Shown here: positions 16,567 to 27,717 of the stretch, one piece after another
How the letters are laid out: the number at the start of each line of letters is the position of its first letter
Position numbering within the stretch: the first letter of the stretch is position 1
DNA from: Tritrichomonas foetus
Taxonomy: Eukaryota; Parabasalia; Tritrichomonadida; Tritrichomonadidae
DNA: 31,482 nucleotides
Direction of reading: 5' to 3'
Assembly (NCBI GenBank): GCA_001839685.1
Contig: MLAK01000966.1
Location: 1-31,482, forward strand
Notes under the pieces: generated by a model
Seen by the model: the letters and a program-made list of their open reading frames with translations, nothing else
What the model was told of the DNA's origin: nothing
Database searches by the model: none
Position numbers and translations under genes: made by a program

Positions 16567-19491
16567 ATGTCTGGAAAGCTGAAAAGCAAAATCAAGGTAA
16601 CATATTATGTTAATCCAGAGTCGTCTAGAATTATCATAATTCCCAAAAGTTCTACAGTCGCTGATTTTATCGGAATTGTTCGAGGAAAACATCCTGATAT
16701 GGAATTAAACTATGTATTTTTAAACGGAGCCCTTCTCGACGCCGAAACTTACATTGAAGACCTCATAGATGATGATCCAGCTTTCGTTCTCACCAAAGAC
16801 GATTACATTCCATTCGATATTGATATTCCAGATCTTACCTATACAGACACGGCTTCAATCGCGAAGCCAATTCTCCTCCCGAAATATCCAGACGTTCCTG
16901 AGCCAGACAGAATCGACGCTCCTCCACCAAAAATCCCCGCCGCTCCAGCCGCTGACCGAGCGAAGCCGAAGAGGCCGGCAGCGCCTTCCAAAACGGTTTC
17001 AAATAGATTTCGCGTTTTTACAACAGCTTCAATTTCGTCTTTCCTCGATGGAAAAATAATCGAGATCGATCCAAAATCTGACGTAAATGTTGTTAAAAAT
17101 GCCATCAAAGCCCATGTAGGAGAATTTGGAACCGGTCTTCCAGCCAATTTTGAGGTTTTCGTCTATCTGCCAACAGGCATTCCATATCTCGCAGGAACAA
17201 TCGATGAATGGGACAGAGCTACTGGAATGTGCGAGAAGATTCTATATGCAGTCGTTACTAGACCAATTCCAGATGCTTTATTAAATGGAAAAGTGACAGA
17301 AATCTGCAATTGTTCAAACGCTAATTCTAGGCTTTTATTAAGTCCACTTTATGATGCAACTGAAGCTGGTTATACTCAAATTGCTTCTTTGCTTGGTTAT
17401 TTCTTTTACAATGGACATCAAGCAGAGCATCTTCTTCAGAATCTTGCGAAAGTGACAGGTTTTGCTCCATTAATAAACAGTCTCTTTTTATTGCTTGAAA
17501 AAGAGTCAATTTATGGACGTGATGTAATCACAATTACGAGCGCACTTCATAGATATATGGCTCATATTTCAAAAGATGCGCCTATTGAGCGAGTATTTGA
17601 TTTAACACTCGCTGTTGCAGGTTATATCGACATGTATGACATCAGTGAGATTCTCGATCTAAAAATTTATGAGTGGGATGACGGTGATTCTGATGATTCG
17701 TTTGTGCAATATTTAAAGCAGAAAAGACATCCAAAGCATACAGTTCTTTGGGAGAAGGATTTAATGGGCGTTAAATTCAATAGAATGGGAATTCCAGTTC
17801 CTAATGATTCTGACGAACTTCATAGGATGCTTAAGAATTCTCCATTTAGACCACTTCGACCACTGACTTTACATTATGTTTATTCACCATCTTTTGTGAA
17901 AGCAGGCGGTCCTGCTAACATAAATGTTGGTTTATTCATTCGTGAAATTTTCGGACGAGAAAGAATGGTTGATTATATTGATCCATTAATTGGCCATAAA
18001 GTTGAAATTGATTACAACGAACTAGCAAAACGCATTAATAATAAAAAAGTTGATACTGATGTGAGAAGGATCACAGGACAAAGCAAATTGCCACAAATTA
18101 TTTATGTGTGTGTTGATGCATCAACTTCAATGAGAAATAAAATTTGTGGAAAACGATGCAAACGTGGCGAAGAGAATTTATCTCGAATGGAGATCACAAA
18201 GAGATTAATTGAGTGTATGATGAAAAGAATTTATGACTTTAGAGTTACTTCTGTTCGTGGTTTGATTGTTTTCGGTGAAAATGTAGAAATTAAATGTCCT
18301 TTATCACCTGTTGAAAGTGATTTTAATGCAGCTTTGAGGAAAATGGAAGCATATGGAAAAACATTTTTATGGGATGCAATGAATCGTGCAGCTGATGAAA
18401 TCATCAGACTTAAAGCAAATCCTGATGGAGATTATGCTGAAGCACGTGCAAGAATCATCGTAATCAGCGATGGTGATGATACAGATTCATCCACAATTAC
18501 AAAACATAGACTTGCCCAAAAACTTGTAGAAAACCGAATTGTTGCTGATGCTATCATGATGACCAATACAAAAGAAGATTTATATGAAAATCGAAACTTA
18601 AAAGCAGTAACAGGAATTTCTGGTGGTGTTACAATCCAAATTGATGATTTCGAACAAGGAGTAGAAATCCTAGAAACCGAGTCTTTCTTAAATATTGCAA
18701 TCAGAAGTAATGTTATTCCAATTGAAGGCAATATAACTGAAGATCGTTTTGAACAATTGTGTGACGATATAAAACTAATTGATGTTAAAGAATTGCGTTC
18801 AAGGAATAAAGACTTAAATGAAGCTAATCGTGTCGGTGATCTTTCAACACCAGAACATATTGCTCGAGTTAAAAATATCAATCAACTAAAGTCTTTCCGT
18901 GAAAGAAGAATTGTTAAGGAGTTGAATCATATCGCTCATAATCCTGATCCAACGATTGTTGTTTTTGCATTTAAGGCATTTGTTGAAAAATGGCGTGTTT
19001 TCATTCAAGGTCCTGCGGGAACACCTTATCAGAACTATTGGTGGCATTTGTTAGTTACATTCCCTATTAATTTCCCAAATTCACCCCCAAACTTCCGATT
19101 TATTAACGTTCCTTATCACCAAAACGTTTCACCTGAAGGCAAACTCATTTTCACAATGCTTGAACAAAATTATCAACCCACAATGAGAGTCAACAATATT
19201 TTGAAGGCCATCCAAAACTTACTTCTCAATCCAGATGATACAATGCCAATAATGAAGAAGTATCAAGAAGAAAGAACTACAAGTCCTGCAAATTTCAGAA
19301 GATCTGCCGAATTGAATGCAAGAGTTCAAGGCATTGCAGATTATATGGAAGCTTTAGGAGGAGTTCCAATAAATCAGAGAGATGATGATGATGGTGATCT
19401 TCCAGCTGATGATGACTTAATCACACAAATGCAAATGACCATGAATGGTCCAGAAGGTAGAGTCCTTGACGAAGATATTATTTATGATTGA
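16567..19491 (+). CDS. Ubiquitin-like / VWA / catalytically dead E2 (UEV) fusion protein, 974 aa
   Basis: A clean 974-residue frame. Residues ~6-80 resemble a ubiquitin-like fold (KIKVTYYVNPES, then IIIIPKSSTVADFIGIV, YVFLNGALLD). Residues ~100-145 are a Pro/Ala-rich linker. Residues ~146-500 hold a second possible ubiquitin-like segment and helices. A von Willebrand A domain spans ~510-690 with a complete MIDAS: D517-A-S-T-S521 (DxSxS), T599 in GKTFLWDA, and D635 in ISDGDD. Residues ~780-905 are an E2/UBC fold (WRVFIQGPAGTPYQNYWW; FPINFPNSPPNFRF; NVSPEGK). The E2 HPN triad is HQN (851-853), and the residue aligned with the catalytic Cys is Ile861 in EGKLIFTML, so it should bind but not transfer ubiquitin (UEV-like). 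The C-terminus is acidic. Cytosolic. The role is likely a ubiquitin-linked scaffold. Confidence 0.85.
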   Translation: MSGKLKSKIKVTYYVNPESSRIIIIPKSSTVADFIGIVRGKHPDMELNYVFLNGALLDAETYIEDLIDDDPAFVLTKDDYIPFDIDIPDLTYTDTASIAKPILLPKYPDVPEPDRIDAPPPKIPAAPAADRAKPKRPAAPSKTVSNRFRVFTTASISSFLDGKIIEIDPKSDVNVVKNAIKAHVGEFGTGLPANFEVFVYLPTGIPYLAGTIDEWDRATGMCEKILYAVVTRPIPDALLNGKVTEICNCSNANSRLLLSPLYDATEAGYTQIASLLGYFFYNGHQAEHLLQNLAKVTGFAPLINSLFLLLEKESIYGRDVITITSALHRYMAHISKDAPIERVFDLTLAVAGYIDMYDISEILDLKIYEWDDGDSDDSFVQYLKQKRHPKHTVLWEKDLMGVKFNRMGIPVPNDSDELHRMLKNSPFRPLRPLTLHYVYSPSFVKAGGPANINVGLFIREIFGRERMVDYIDPLIGHKVEIDYNELAKRINNKKVDTDVRRITGQSKLPQIIYVCVDASTSMRNKICGKRCKRGEENLSRMEITKRLIECMMKRIYDFRVTSVRGLIVFGENVEIKCPLSPVESDFNAALRKMEAYGKTFLWDAMNRAADEIIRLKANPDGDYAEARARIIVISDGDDTDSSTITKHRLAQKLVENRIVADAIMMTNTKEDLYENRNLKAVTGISGGVTIQIDDFEQGVEILETESFLNIAIRSNVIPIEGNITEDRFEQLCDDIKLIDVKELRSRNKDLNEANRVGDLSTPEHIARVKNINQLKSFRERRIVKELNHIAHNPDPTIVVFAFKAFVEKWRVFIQGPAGTPYQNYWWHLLVTFPINFPNSPPNFRFINVPYHQNVSPEGKLIFTMLEQNYQPTMRVNNILKAIQNLLLNPDDTMPIMKKYQEERTTSPANFRRSAELNARVQGIADYMEALGGVPINQRDDDDGDLPADDDLITQMQMTMNGPEGRVLDEDIIYD

Positions 19492-19716
19492 TAAAATTTA
19501 TTTCCTAAATTAATAAAATTATTTTTATTTTATTAATTTTTCCCATTTAAATAAAATAATATCTATATATATTGTTAAAACCATATGTTTTAATAATGTT
19601 CTGCAATCTATAATTATTCTTAAGTTATACCAGAGACGGGGAAGACAGAGTGACATGAATAAATACAACATTGAATAAGTGAATACAAACATTTTTATTT
19701 TTTGTAAAAATAAGAA

Positions 19717-22700
19717 TCAAAGTGAAAATGGAATTAGTAAGATTCCACCACTCTCTTTTGCTATGACAATTAGCTTGGCTTTTTCATGATATGCAAACAT
19801 TGATATTTTCTTTTCATTTTTATAAATGGTTTTGAATGCATGAATATTATTTGATTCAGCAAAAATCAATTCTTTATTATCAATAAGGAGCATTATATAA
19901 TCAATCATTCGCTTATCAGTGAATGTTATTGCATGTGTAACATGGTAGTTAAGTTTTGTGCTCTCTAATGGAATACCATTAATAGAATAAGTTTTCAGAA
20001 TTGTGCCATAGCTTGATTCGTTTTCACAAATGACGATGATGTTTCCGATACCTTTAGTTATCATTACATTATTTGCAACAGCTGTATCTTTTTTAATTCC
20101 TAAATCTATACTTCGAATGAAATCAAGATGAGGAATTCGAAAGATAGTCATATTTCCACTTGCTGAGCAACTGATTGCAATTCCATATTCCGAACTTACC
20201 GCAACACTTGAGATTGTATCAAAATTAACAACAGATTGAGAAGCAACAGAAATAACATTATGTGACCATTTCCATAAGACAACACAAGCATCACATCCGC
20301 CAGTAATTACGAATCCTTTAGTTATAGCAACGCAAGAAATTGCTGCAATATGTGGTTTTTCTTCACTAATTAAGGGCTTTTTCATTGATGTATGGTAAAT
20401 TAGAAGTCCATTTCCGTCATTTAATGAACACATGAAAGTGGATTCATCAAATGTAGTAATTAAACGATGATCTGACGGAATTTGTGCTTCTTTAATTAAT
20501 AATTTAGATAGCATTCCGTTAGCTTTAGTACACATAATTTTTCCATCTTTGTGAACTGTGTAAATTTTCAGTTTATCAAGTGTATCTCCTTCGATATTAA
20601 TAGAAGTAACCTTTACAAAACAATTATTGCTATTTGTAGAATTAGCATTACTATTATGAGTGGAATTAAAACAATTATTAATACTTGATATTGCAGAATC
20701 AGGAATATTTGGATTATTTTTGGGAATGCTGTTTACTGGCAATCTTTTAGGATGTTCACTTGTAAATAGCTGAATCGGAATTTGACCAATCCATTCTCTA
20801 ATTTCATTAGTTCTAATATCATCTTCATCAAATTTCATGCTATACATATGTGGATCAAAAGTATTATCTGCATCAATTGCTTGTTTCCCATTTTGTTTGT
20901 ATCCCCAAATTAAATCGATCCAGTTGGATAATTCTTTCCCACACTCTTCAGATTCCAATGCCAAAATATGTTTATTAATAAAGTCTACTGGACTTGAACT
21001 CCATGGTGGAATAACAGCATCGTTTATAGTAATGTCTTTTAATGTTTTCCCAAAGTTAAATTTATCAGAATTTACTAAAAATTCTGGTAAAAAGAAAAAT
21101 TCTGGAATTAATTCTCGAAATGTTTGATTAGATGTAATCAATAGCATAAAAGCATCATGAATAGAATGGAAGAGACGATTTGGATTATCAAATTTTCCAT
21201 CCATTAATGAGATATGTAAAGTTGTAAAAGGTTCAAGTCGTAATAGATAATATGTAATAATAAAAGGATTCGAATATCCCGTTTGATAAAGGAAGCTAGA
21301 TCGTCCTTCAGATGCTTCTGCTTCTGCCAAAATTCTTTCTTTATTTTTTTCCAAGGCTTGCTTATTTAGTGCTCCAACTGGAATTTCAAAGTCTCTATAA
21401 ATTGATCTATGTAAATTTATTGTTGGTGATGAATAGTCAACTAAAACCCATGGGAAAATTGGATAACAACTTACATTTAAAAATGATCGTCCACTAAATA
21501 AATTCAAAATCATTAAATAATCAAAAGTACTCATTGAGTGATTTACCCATTTTTCCGCTAGATGAAGATTTTGAACTTCAATGTTTGATGGTTTGGTTTG
21601 AACATATATTTTATTGGGTAACGATATTTTAGTTAATTTATTCATGAAAGAATGATCAGTTTGTCCAGAGAATGTCAAAAAGTACGATTTATGGTTATCC
21701 ATGAAGATTTCTATGGAATTAGCTATATGCAAATTCCATCTCCAAAAGATAAATAAAACACCTTCAGCCTTAAAGTTAATTGTTTTTTGATTTTCATCAA
21801 TGAATCGATAACAATTGTTGAAGACATAAAATGTGCCATTGATTTTACTTCGGATTTTAGTTTTATAACATGGTGAAATCCATAATGCATCTTCATCATT
21901 GAATGTACTTTCATCAAGAGTATCAAATGAAGCAAGAGAATCTTTTGATCCTATTTTTCCAAGACTAGAATTGTGTTGATTTTCATTTGAATTTTCATGA
22001 TTTGTACTATCAAGAAATTGAAGAGTGTTGTCATTATTAGATGATGATGTGCTGTAATGATTATCAAAGTTATTATTAGGCAAAAGAAGAATTGGTCGAA
22101 ATCTATGATCATAGTATGATGTTCTTTTATAGTGTATGTGAGTCTCAAGTAAAGATGAAGGAATGAATGGCGATCTTTCATTTTTCAGATTTTGAGTTAA
22201 TCTTCGCCAATGTTGATCTGTGTTGGGTTTTCTTAAAATCATTAGAGACTTATTTAATTGGCTTCTGTTTCTTAACATCTTCTTAAATTTAATACTGGAA
22301 AATTCCACGAAAAAGTTTTTCATTAATTCTAAAATACTTAAATTGTGAGAATAATTATTCATAATACTAAGGTTAGTTGTGGTATTTGTTTTTGAATTCA
22401 CCGTACAATCATTTTGATTAGATTCGATTTTATGAAGCGATTGCTGAATAAAATCACTTAAGATTTCATTTGTCTGATTATATATCTGAATTGTTGGTTG
22501 AATTGAAGTTTCATTAAAATGTGTTTTTAGAAATTCTTTCGGCTGATTTTTGGTTTTGGATATATTGTGTAAAAGAGGCTCAATAATAAAATCTTGTTTC
22601 ATAAGCTTAATAATCTGTGAAATCTGAGGAAGAATCGTAGAATAATCAAGTCTATGATTTGTTAATACATAAATCAAAGCAGCTACACTTTTAGGATTTA

Positions 22701-25700
22701 TTTTTATGCTTTTATCTTTAAGTAAAAATGACAAAAATTGCAAGATTGATTTGGCTAATTTATGATTAATCCACTTATTATTATGAATCAAACATCCAAA
22801 AGTAATCTTATATGGTGATAATTTAAGTTCTGTTTTAAATAAAGATAAATAATCACTGAAAAGCTTATATTCCGGAGATTTTGGTTTTTGTGACCATGAA
22901 AATGGTCCTTTCTTCTTATGAAATAAAAGCTGTTCAATAAAAAGTTCAAAATAATCACCTTTATTAGATAAAGATGAATTTGAAATTAATAATGGAATGA
23001 TACTTTCAACAAAAGAGCTTAAAATTTCATTGTAATCTTTGCTAGTACATTGCTCAAAGACATCAATAAATTTAAAGATATTCTTTAAAATTTCAATATT
23101 TTTATAGATCAAAGCTGCAACAAATGGAATAATTGATTTATTCACCACTATTGTATAAAATGAAATCACAAGAAGTGAGTAATTACTAATTCTTTCAGAA
23201 ATGACAGTTTGATTTTCTGGAAATACAGAAATTTTTCCGATTATAGAATTAAAATAGTTCATGGAAGAATCAGAAATAAAATACGCAGAAAAGAAAGCCG
23301 AAACTAAACTTGATGGATTTTGAATAATAAAATTCGAAACATTACCATCTCGAAGTTCATGAGCCTTTAATCCAATTGATTCTGCCAAAAAATATTCCAT
23401 TAAAGAATTAGCAACTTCTTCTTTTTGCTGCTGAGTTTTATATTGTATTGCACCAAATATAAACTGAGTCATAATTGATGGACTTTTCAATTTCTTTCGA
23501 ATTAGATTGAATAATAAAATAAACTCATCAAGAATACTTTTTGAATTTAAATTATTTTCTGCAAATACATGTGGAACATATGAAAGTAATAATATATAAT
23601 AATCATATGAATTCAAATATTTGTTGTTATAAAATACATTTTCGAACACTTTTAAAAGATTTAAAGTATCAGTTGATGATTGCATTTGAATGATAAAGTT
23701 CAATAAAGTTTCAGCATCTTCCATTGAAAAGTTTGTTAAAGCGATATCACTCATACAAAGACCAATTACTTGTGTAATAGCTGAAATTTCGGGTATATTT
23801 TCATTAAGTGAACTTATCTGATAATATTTGAATAAATCAATCATTATTGGAATACTAACACATTGTGACCAAAATTCAGGTCGAACAGTCTTAATAAATG
23901 AGCACCATTGTTCCAAAATACCAATAACAACATTTGTAGTTGCCATTTTCAATATATTAATATTGAATAAAATGTTTTCACAGATAGAAATCTTCAATTT
24001 AATGTTTGTAGCAGTATTAAAAAGCCTATTGAAACATCCCCAAACATCAGTAGAAATTCGATTTGGTGGAAGCGATCGAATGAAATAAGCTATTATTTCA
24101 CAAGTTTTGCTCTTCAAGAATCTGGCTTGTGAAGATTTGGAATTCTTTAAAACAGTTTCCATGATTTGAGTGAACCAACTAATTATTCTTCTTTCTTCTT
24201 TTCCATCTGAATATGTTAATTTCATTAACGACCAGAGTCCTGTGATGAAAGCAGTACCATTTGATGATTCAAAAACTTGTGAAAATGACGCTACAAAATT
24301 GCAAATAAGGCCTTTAAATTTAGCTTTAGTGATTGAAGAGCCTTCTAAATAATTAATTAAAATTCCTTCATGAGCTTTGAATGAAGAGAACATGCAAAAT
24401 ATATTCGGTAATGATAAAATAGAAAATTCTCCTTCAATACCAGATTTAAATATTATTTCCCCAATATTATCAGGAGTATTTCCTAAAAACATTGCAATTG
24501 ATGATATTTGTCCATGAGTTATCCAATCAAACTCTTTATCAGGCTCAAAGTGGAAAAATATTGAATTAAAATCTTCAAACAAAAACGTAAGGGGCATATT
24601 AATTTTATCTTTCTTAAAACCATTTACAAAAGGAATTAAACCAACATCTTTATTATATTGCAACACTAAATTAAACCATTCAAGTTTAGGAAAAGCAATT
24701 TCAACAGATTTAATGAAAATTGGTTCATTATCTTTCATAAATTTCAAACAAATCGACTTGTTTAATAAATAAATCAAAAGTTTAGAATTATTTCCTTTGA
24801 ATAATATTAAAGAAAAGGCCTTGGTAATATCGGAATCAACATGACTAACGAATTTATCTAAAAGGAGCCATAAAGAAATAGTAAATCCATTATTTAATTC
24901 TTTTGTTGTAGGGGATTTCATTTCAATATATTCCATTGATGATGCAAAATGTAAAAATGATGGCGGTGTATGTTTTTTTACTGTAAAAACTGTTCTGAAA
25001 CAATTCATATAACTGTCAAGATATTTGGGGATGTGTGTTTGCTTTTCATCATATATTCGGAATAGTCGTGCAAAAGCATATAAAAGTTGCCTACTGCTTA
25101 CAGAAATATTGACAATACAGAATAACTGGAGTATTTTTTCCACAATATCTTGTTCCATTGAATCATTTATAATTTCCAATAATTTAAGAAGAATATCAGA
25201 TTTAAATACAGAGAAACAATTCCACACTGAATCTCTACAAATTGAACATAGCTCTTCGATAACATTAAAGAAATAATCGTGATTATTTTGGACTGAAAAA
25301 ACAAGGACTGGAAGTAAAGCAGGATTTTCAATTGATGTAAAAGATGGATTAGGATAGCTTACAAGTAATTTCAATGAATTTAGAACATTTTCGGTCATTT
25401 GTATCCTTTGCAAAGGCTTAATCAAAGCAGAAAAGGAAATAACATTATCATTATTAACTGAAGCTTTTGAAAACATTTCATAAATTTGAATGAATAAAAT
25501 TGCACCCTCTTCTTCATTTCCAGAATCTTTAAAATCGATAACAGAAATAATTTTATTGAATTCATCAAATAACGTGGATTTGACGAAAAGTGGTACAAAC
25601 TCATTAGATTGATCAACGATTAACGCTTGAAGTAATAAAGTGAAGTTAAAGAATACTTGACTCATTAATGGCTCGTTAATTTTTTTGAGAATATTGTCAA

Positions 25701-27717
25701 AAATCTCATGGATTATATGGCGGAAGTTATTGAAAAGCTTTCCAATATTATAAATTAAATATGATGATACTTCATTAAAAATACTTAAAAACATATCAAA
25801 TATATTCGGCTCGAAAACTAACGAAAAGAAGGATACTAGAAAATTCTTCGATAAAAACATGTATTGATTAATAATTTTGTTATGTGACATTTCACCAATT
25901 AATAAAAGGAGTATTGTTCGATATCTTGGTGCATATTTATCACCCTTTATATGTGCATTTTGTTGAATAAGAATTTCTCTTGAAAGAATCTCAAGTAAAA
26001 AGATAACATTATCTTTTTGAAATGGCACTTTATCATTGATCTTATTGTTAACTCTAATTATTTTCTTTGTAAAATATAAAAAAATTTCTGTAATCACCAA
26101 ACAGTTATTTACATGAGGTTTTAATGATACAATCGCAGATGAAAGTAAATCAACAGATTGTTTTAGATTTAATAATTTTGCAAGAATTTCAATCAATGTT
26201 TGTCTCATTATTAGAAATTTGTGATTTTCGATAATTTCATATTCAAACATGAAATCATGAAATAATGAATAAGAAGGATTCATCAAAAAGTTATTCATCA
26301 AAACACTAAAAACTTGATTTGAACAACAATAATCAATCATAAATTCAATCATATGATCTTCATTAATCATAAAAATCATTAGCATTGCCTGAAAGTTTAA
26401 ATCTCCAGCTTCAATTCTTGGTTTACAAATTTGGAAAAGGAATTCAAAGACTTTTTCAGTCTGTTGTTTTGAAATTGTCCCAAAAAATTGTGCAAATTCT
26501 ACAATCAATGAGTCTTTCCCGAATAATAGAATAAAATCTTTTGTTGATTCATGTAATTCATAATTTTTCAATTTTATTGTTTTATCAAGTGTCAATAAAC
26601 TTGGACCATCATCAAGATTTTCGGTTTTATTATGATTATCATCATCAACATAACTACTCCTTCGACTATTTTCACTTGAAAGGTTTGAAACTTCTTCGTT
26701 AATTAATCGGAAACAAAGTTTATTTATACTAGAATTGACTTTAAACTTTGGCAATTTATTTTCTTCAATTAACGGAAAAACTTTTGACGTTTTAATAAAA
26801 TTATCAATCATTAGTGAAATTAAAGAAAAATAAGAGGAATCAGGTTGAATAAAATGAATAAAAAATGTTAATATTTGGAAAATGAAAACTAATTTATCTG
26901 TTTTTATCATTGGAAGAAAAACAGCGATTTCGGTTAACATTAGTTGTGAATGTTTGCAAGATTCAGCAACATCCCATTTAATTCCTTTTAATATAAATTT
27001 AAAATGTTGTATTAGATAAGGCTCAATGATATTCAAATTACTAAAATCAACAATTTTCAATAAAATATTAGTTGCTTCGATTAAAGCAACAGTAAAGGGC
27101 ATGAAGAAGTGAGCAAATTCTAATGCAACTTGATTGATTTCGTTGATGAAATCAAGTAAATTACCATATTCATTCTCACTTTTAATATTAATTTCATTGT
27201 CATCAATTGTTTCAGATGTTTCTTTTTTTTCTTGAATGAGTTTTTGGAATAATTTAAATGTTTTCGCATAAAATATTATATATACTCTTGCACACAATTC
27301 ATAATGAAGTGGTAAACATGACCATCCAAGTTTAAAAGCATTCAGAAAGTCAATCAATTCATCTTTGGAAAAACTTGAGAGCGGATTTGTAAACATTACG
27401 CAAAAAGATTGAACTAGAGTTATAGCAAAATAGTCTGGTGGAAAACTTCGATCTTTTTCAAGCCGCATAGAAATGCTTTTGATAATTTTGTGTCTCTTTC
27501 CTTTTTCTAGAAGATAAAATCCAGTAACAATATTTATATCATTTAAATTCAAAGTGTCTTTGATTTCTTCTGACTTCTTCCAAAAATTATTCATATTCAT
27601 ATATTCTTCAAATTTCGCAGGGTTCGCTGGAACAACTGAAAAAACTTCATTGATTAAATCGGTTTCTTTGGTATTAGCGATTGATTCAAGGGTAATTGAT
27701 GTTTTTCCTTGAATCAT
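19717..27717 (-). CDS. Giant BEACH-domain protein (2666 aa) with LamG-like, PH-BEACH and WD40 regions
   Basis: An uninterrupted frame runs from ATG 27717 to TAA 19717-19719. Residues 1-900 are helical armadillo-like repeats. Residues ~920-1100 form a concanavalin/LamG-like domain (FLHFASSMEYIEM; NNGFTISLWLLLDKF; WFNLVLQYNKD). Residues 1100-1900 are further helical repeats with Asn/Ser-rich inserts. Residues ~1945-2035 are the PH-BEACH domain (ISPCYKTKIRSKINGTFYVF). Residues ~2058-2295 are the BEACH domain (STFDYLMILNLFSGRSF; YPIFPWVLVDYSS; HISLMDGKFDNPNRLFHSI; ELIPEFFFLPEFLVN). Residues ~2440-2666 are degenerate WD40 repeats (ITGGCDACVVLWKW). This is the LYST/neurobeachin/LvsA order. Such proteins act in vesicle and lysosome trafficking, membrane repair and cytokinesis. 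The length is typical. The start is the first ATG and is plausible; no Inr is obvious. Confidence 0.93.
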   Translation of the reverse strand: MIQGKTSITLESIANTKETDLINEVFSVVPANPAKFEEYMNMNNFWKKSEEIKDTLNLNDINIVTGFYLLEKGKRHKIIKSISMRLEKDRSFPPDYFAITLVQSFCVMFTNPLSSFSKDELIDFLNAFKLGWSCLPLHYELCARVYIIFYAKTFKLFQKLIQEKKETSETIDDNEINIKSENEYGNLLDFINEINQVALEFAHFFMPFTVALIEATNILLKIVDFSNLNIIEPYLIQHFKFILKGIKWDVAESCKHSQLMLTEIAVFLPMIKTDKLVFIFQILTFFIHFIQPDSSYFSLISLMIDNFIKTSKVFPLIEENKLPKFKVNSSINKLCFRLINEEVSNLSSENSRRSSYVDDDNHNKTENLDDGPSLLTLDKTIKLKNYELHESTKDFILLFGKDSLIVEFAQFFGTISKQQTEKVFEFLFQICKPRIEAGDLNFQAMLMIFMINEDHMIEFMIDYCCSNQVFSVLMNNFLMNPSYSLFHDFMFEYEIIENHKFLIMRQTLIEILAKLLNLKQSVDLLSSAIVSLKPHVNNCLVITEIFLYFTKKIIRVNNKINDKVPFQKDNVIFLLEILSREILIQQNAHIKGDKYAPRYRTILLLLIGEMSHNKIINQYMFLSKNFLVSFFSLVFEPNIFDMFLSIFNEVSSYLIYNIGKLFNNFRHIIHEIFDNILKKINEPLMSQVFFNFTLLLQALIVDQSNEFVPLFVKSTLFDEFNKIISVIDFKDSGNEEEGAILFIQIYEMFSKASVNNDNVISFSALIKPLQRIQMTENVLNSLKLLVSYPNPSFTSIENPALLPVLVFSVQNNHDYFFNVIEELCSICRDSVWNCFSVFKSDILLKLLEIINDSMEQDIVEKILQLFCIVNISVSSRQLLYAFARLFRIYDEKQTHIPKYLDSYMNCFRTVFTVKKHTPPSFLHFASSMEYIEMKSPTTKELNNGFTISLWLLLDKFVSHVDSDITKAFSLILFKGNNSKLLIYLLNKSICLKFMKDNEPIFIKSVEIAFPKLEWFNLVLQYNKDVGLIPFVNGFKKDKINMPLTFLFEDFNSIFFHFEPDKEFDWITHGQISSIAMFLGNTPDNIGEIIFKSGIEGEFSILSLPNIFCMFSSFKAHEGILINYLEGSSITKAKFKGLICNFVASFSQVFESSNGTAFITGLWSLMKLTYSDGKEERRIISWFTQIMETVLKNSKSSQARFLKSKTCEIIAYFIRSLPPNRISTDVWGCFNRLFNTATNIKLKISICENILFNINILKMATTNVVIGILEQWCSFIKTVRPEFWSQCVSIPIMIDLFKYYQISSLNENIPEISAITQVIGLCMSDIALTNFSMEDAETLLNFIIQMQSSTDTLNLLKVFENVFYNNKYLNSYDYYILLLSYVPHVFAENNLNSKSILDEFILLFNLIRKKLKSPSIMTQFIFGAIQYKTQQQKEEVANSLMEYFLAESIGLKAHELRDGNVSNFIIQNPSSLVSAFFSAYFISDSSMNYFNSIIGKISVFPENQTVISERISNYSLLVISFYTIVVNKSIIPFVAALIYKNIEILKNIFKFIDVFEQCTSKDYNEILSSFVESIIPLLISNSSLSNKGDYFELFIEQLLFHKKKGPFSWSQKPKSPEYKLFSDYLSLFKTELKLSPYKITFGCLIHNNKWINHKLAKSILQFLSFLLKDKSIKINPKSVAALIYVLTNHRLDYSTILPQISQIIKLMKQDFIIEPLLHNISKTKNQPKEFLKTHFNETSIQPTIQIYNQTNEILSDFIQQSLHKIESNQNDCTVNSKTNTTTNLSIMNNYSHNLSILELMKNFFVEFSSIKFKKMLRNRSQLNKSLMILRKPNTDQHWRRLTQNLKNERSPFIPSSLLETHIHYKRTSYYDHRFRPILLLPNNNFDNHYSTSSSNNDNTLQFLDSTNHENSNENQHNSSLGKIGSKDSLASFDTLDESTFNDEDALWISPCYKTKIRSKINGTFYVFNNCYRFIDENQKTINFKAEGVLFIFWRWNLHIANSIEIFMDNHKSYFLTFSGQTDHSFMNKLTKISLPNKIYVQTKPSNIEVQNLHLAEKWVNHSMSTFDYLMILNLFSGRSFLNVSCYPIFPWVLVDYSSPTINLHRSIYRDFEIPVGALNKQALEKNKERILAEAEASEGRSSFLYQTGYSNPFIITYYLLRLEPFTTLHISLMDGKFDNPNRLFHSIHDAFMLLITSNQTFRELIPEFFFLPEFLVNSDKFNFGKTLKDITINDAVIPPWSSSPVDFINKHILALESEECGKELSNWIDLIWGYKQNGKQAIDADNTFDPHMYSMKFDEDDIRTNEIREWIGQIPIQLFTSEHPKRLPVNSIPKNNPNIPDSAISSINNCFNSTHNSNANSTNSNNCFVKVTSINIEGDTLDKLKIYTVHKDGKIMCTKANGMLSKLLIKEAQIPSDHRLITTFDESTFMCSLNDGNGLLIYHTSMKKPLISEEKPHIAAISCVAITKGFVITGGCDACVVLWKWSHNVISVASQSVVNFDTISSVAVSSEYGIAISCSASGNMTIFRIPHLDFIRSIDLGIKKDTAVANNVMITKGIGNIIVICENESSYGTILKTYSINGIPLESTKLNYHVTHAITFTDKRMIDYIMLLIDNKELIFAESNNIHAFKTIYKNEKKISMFAYHEKAKLIVIAKESGGILLIPFSL

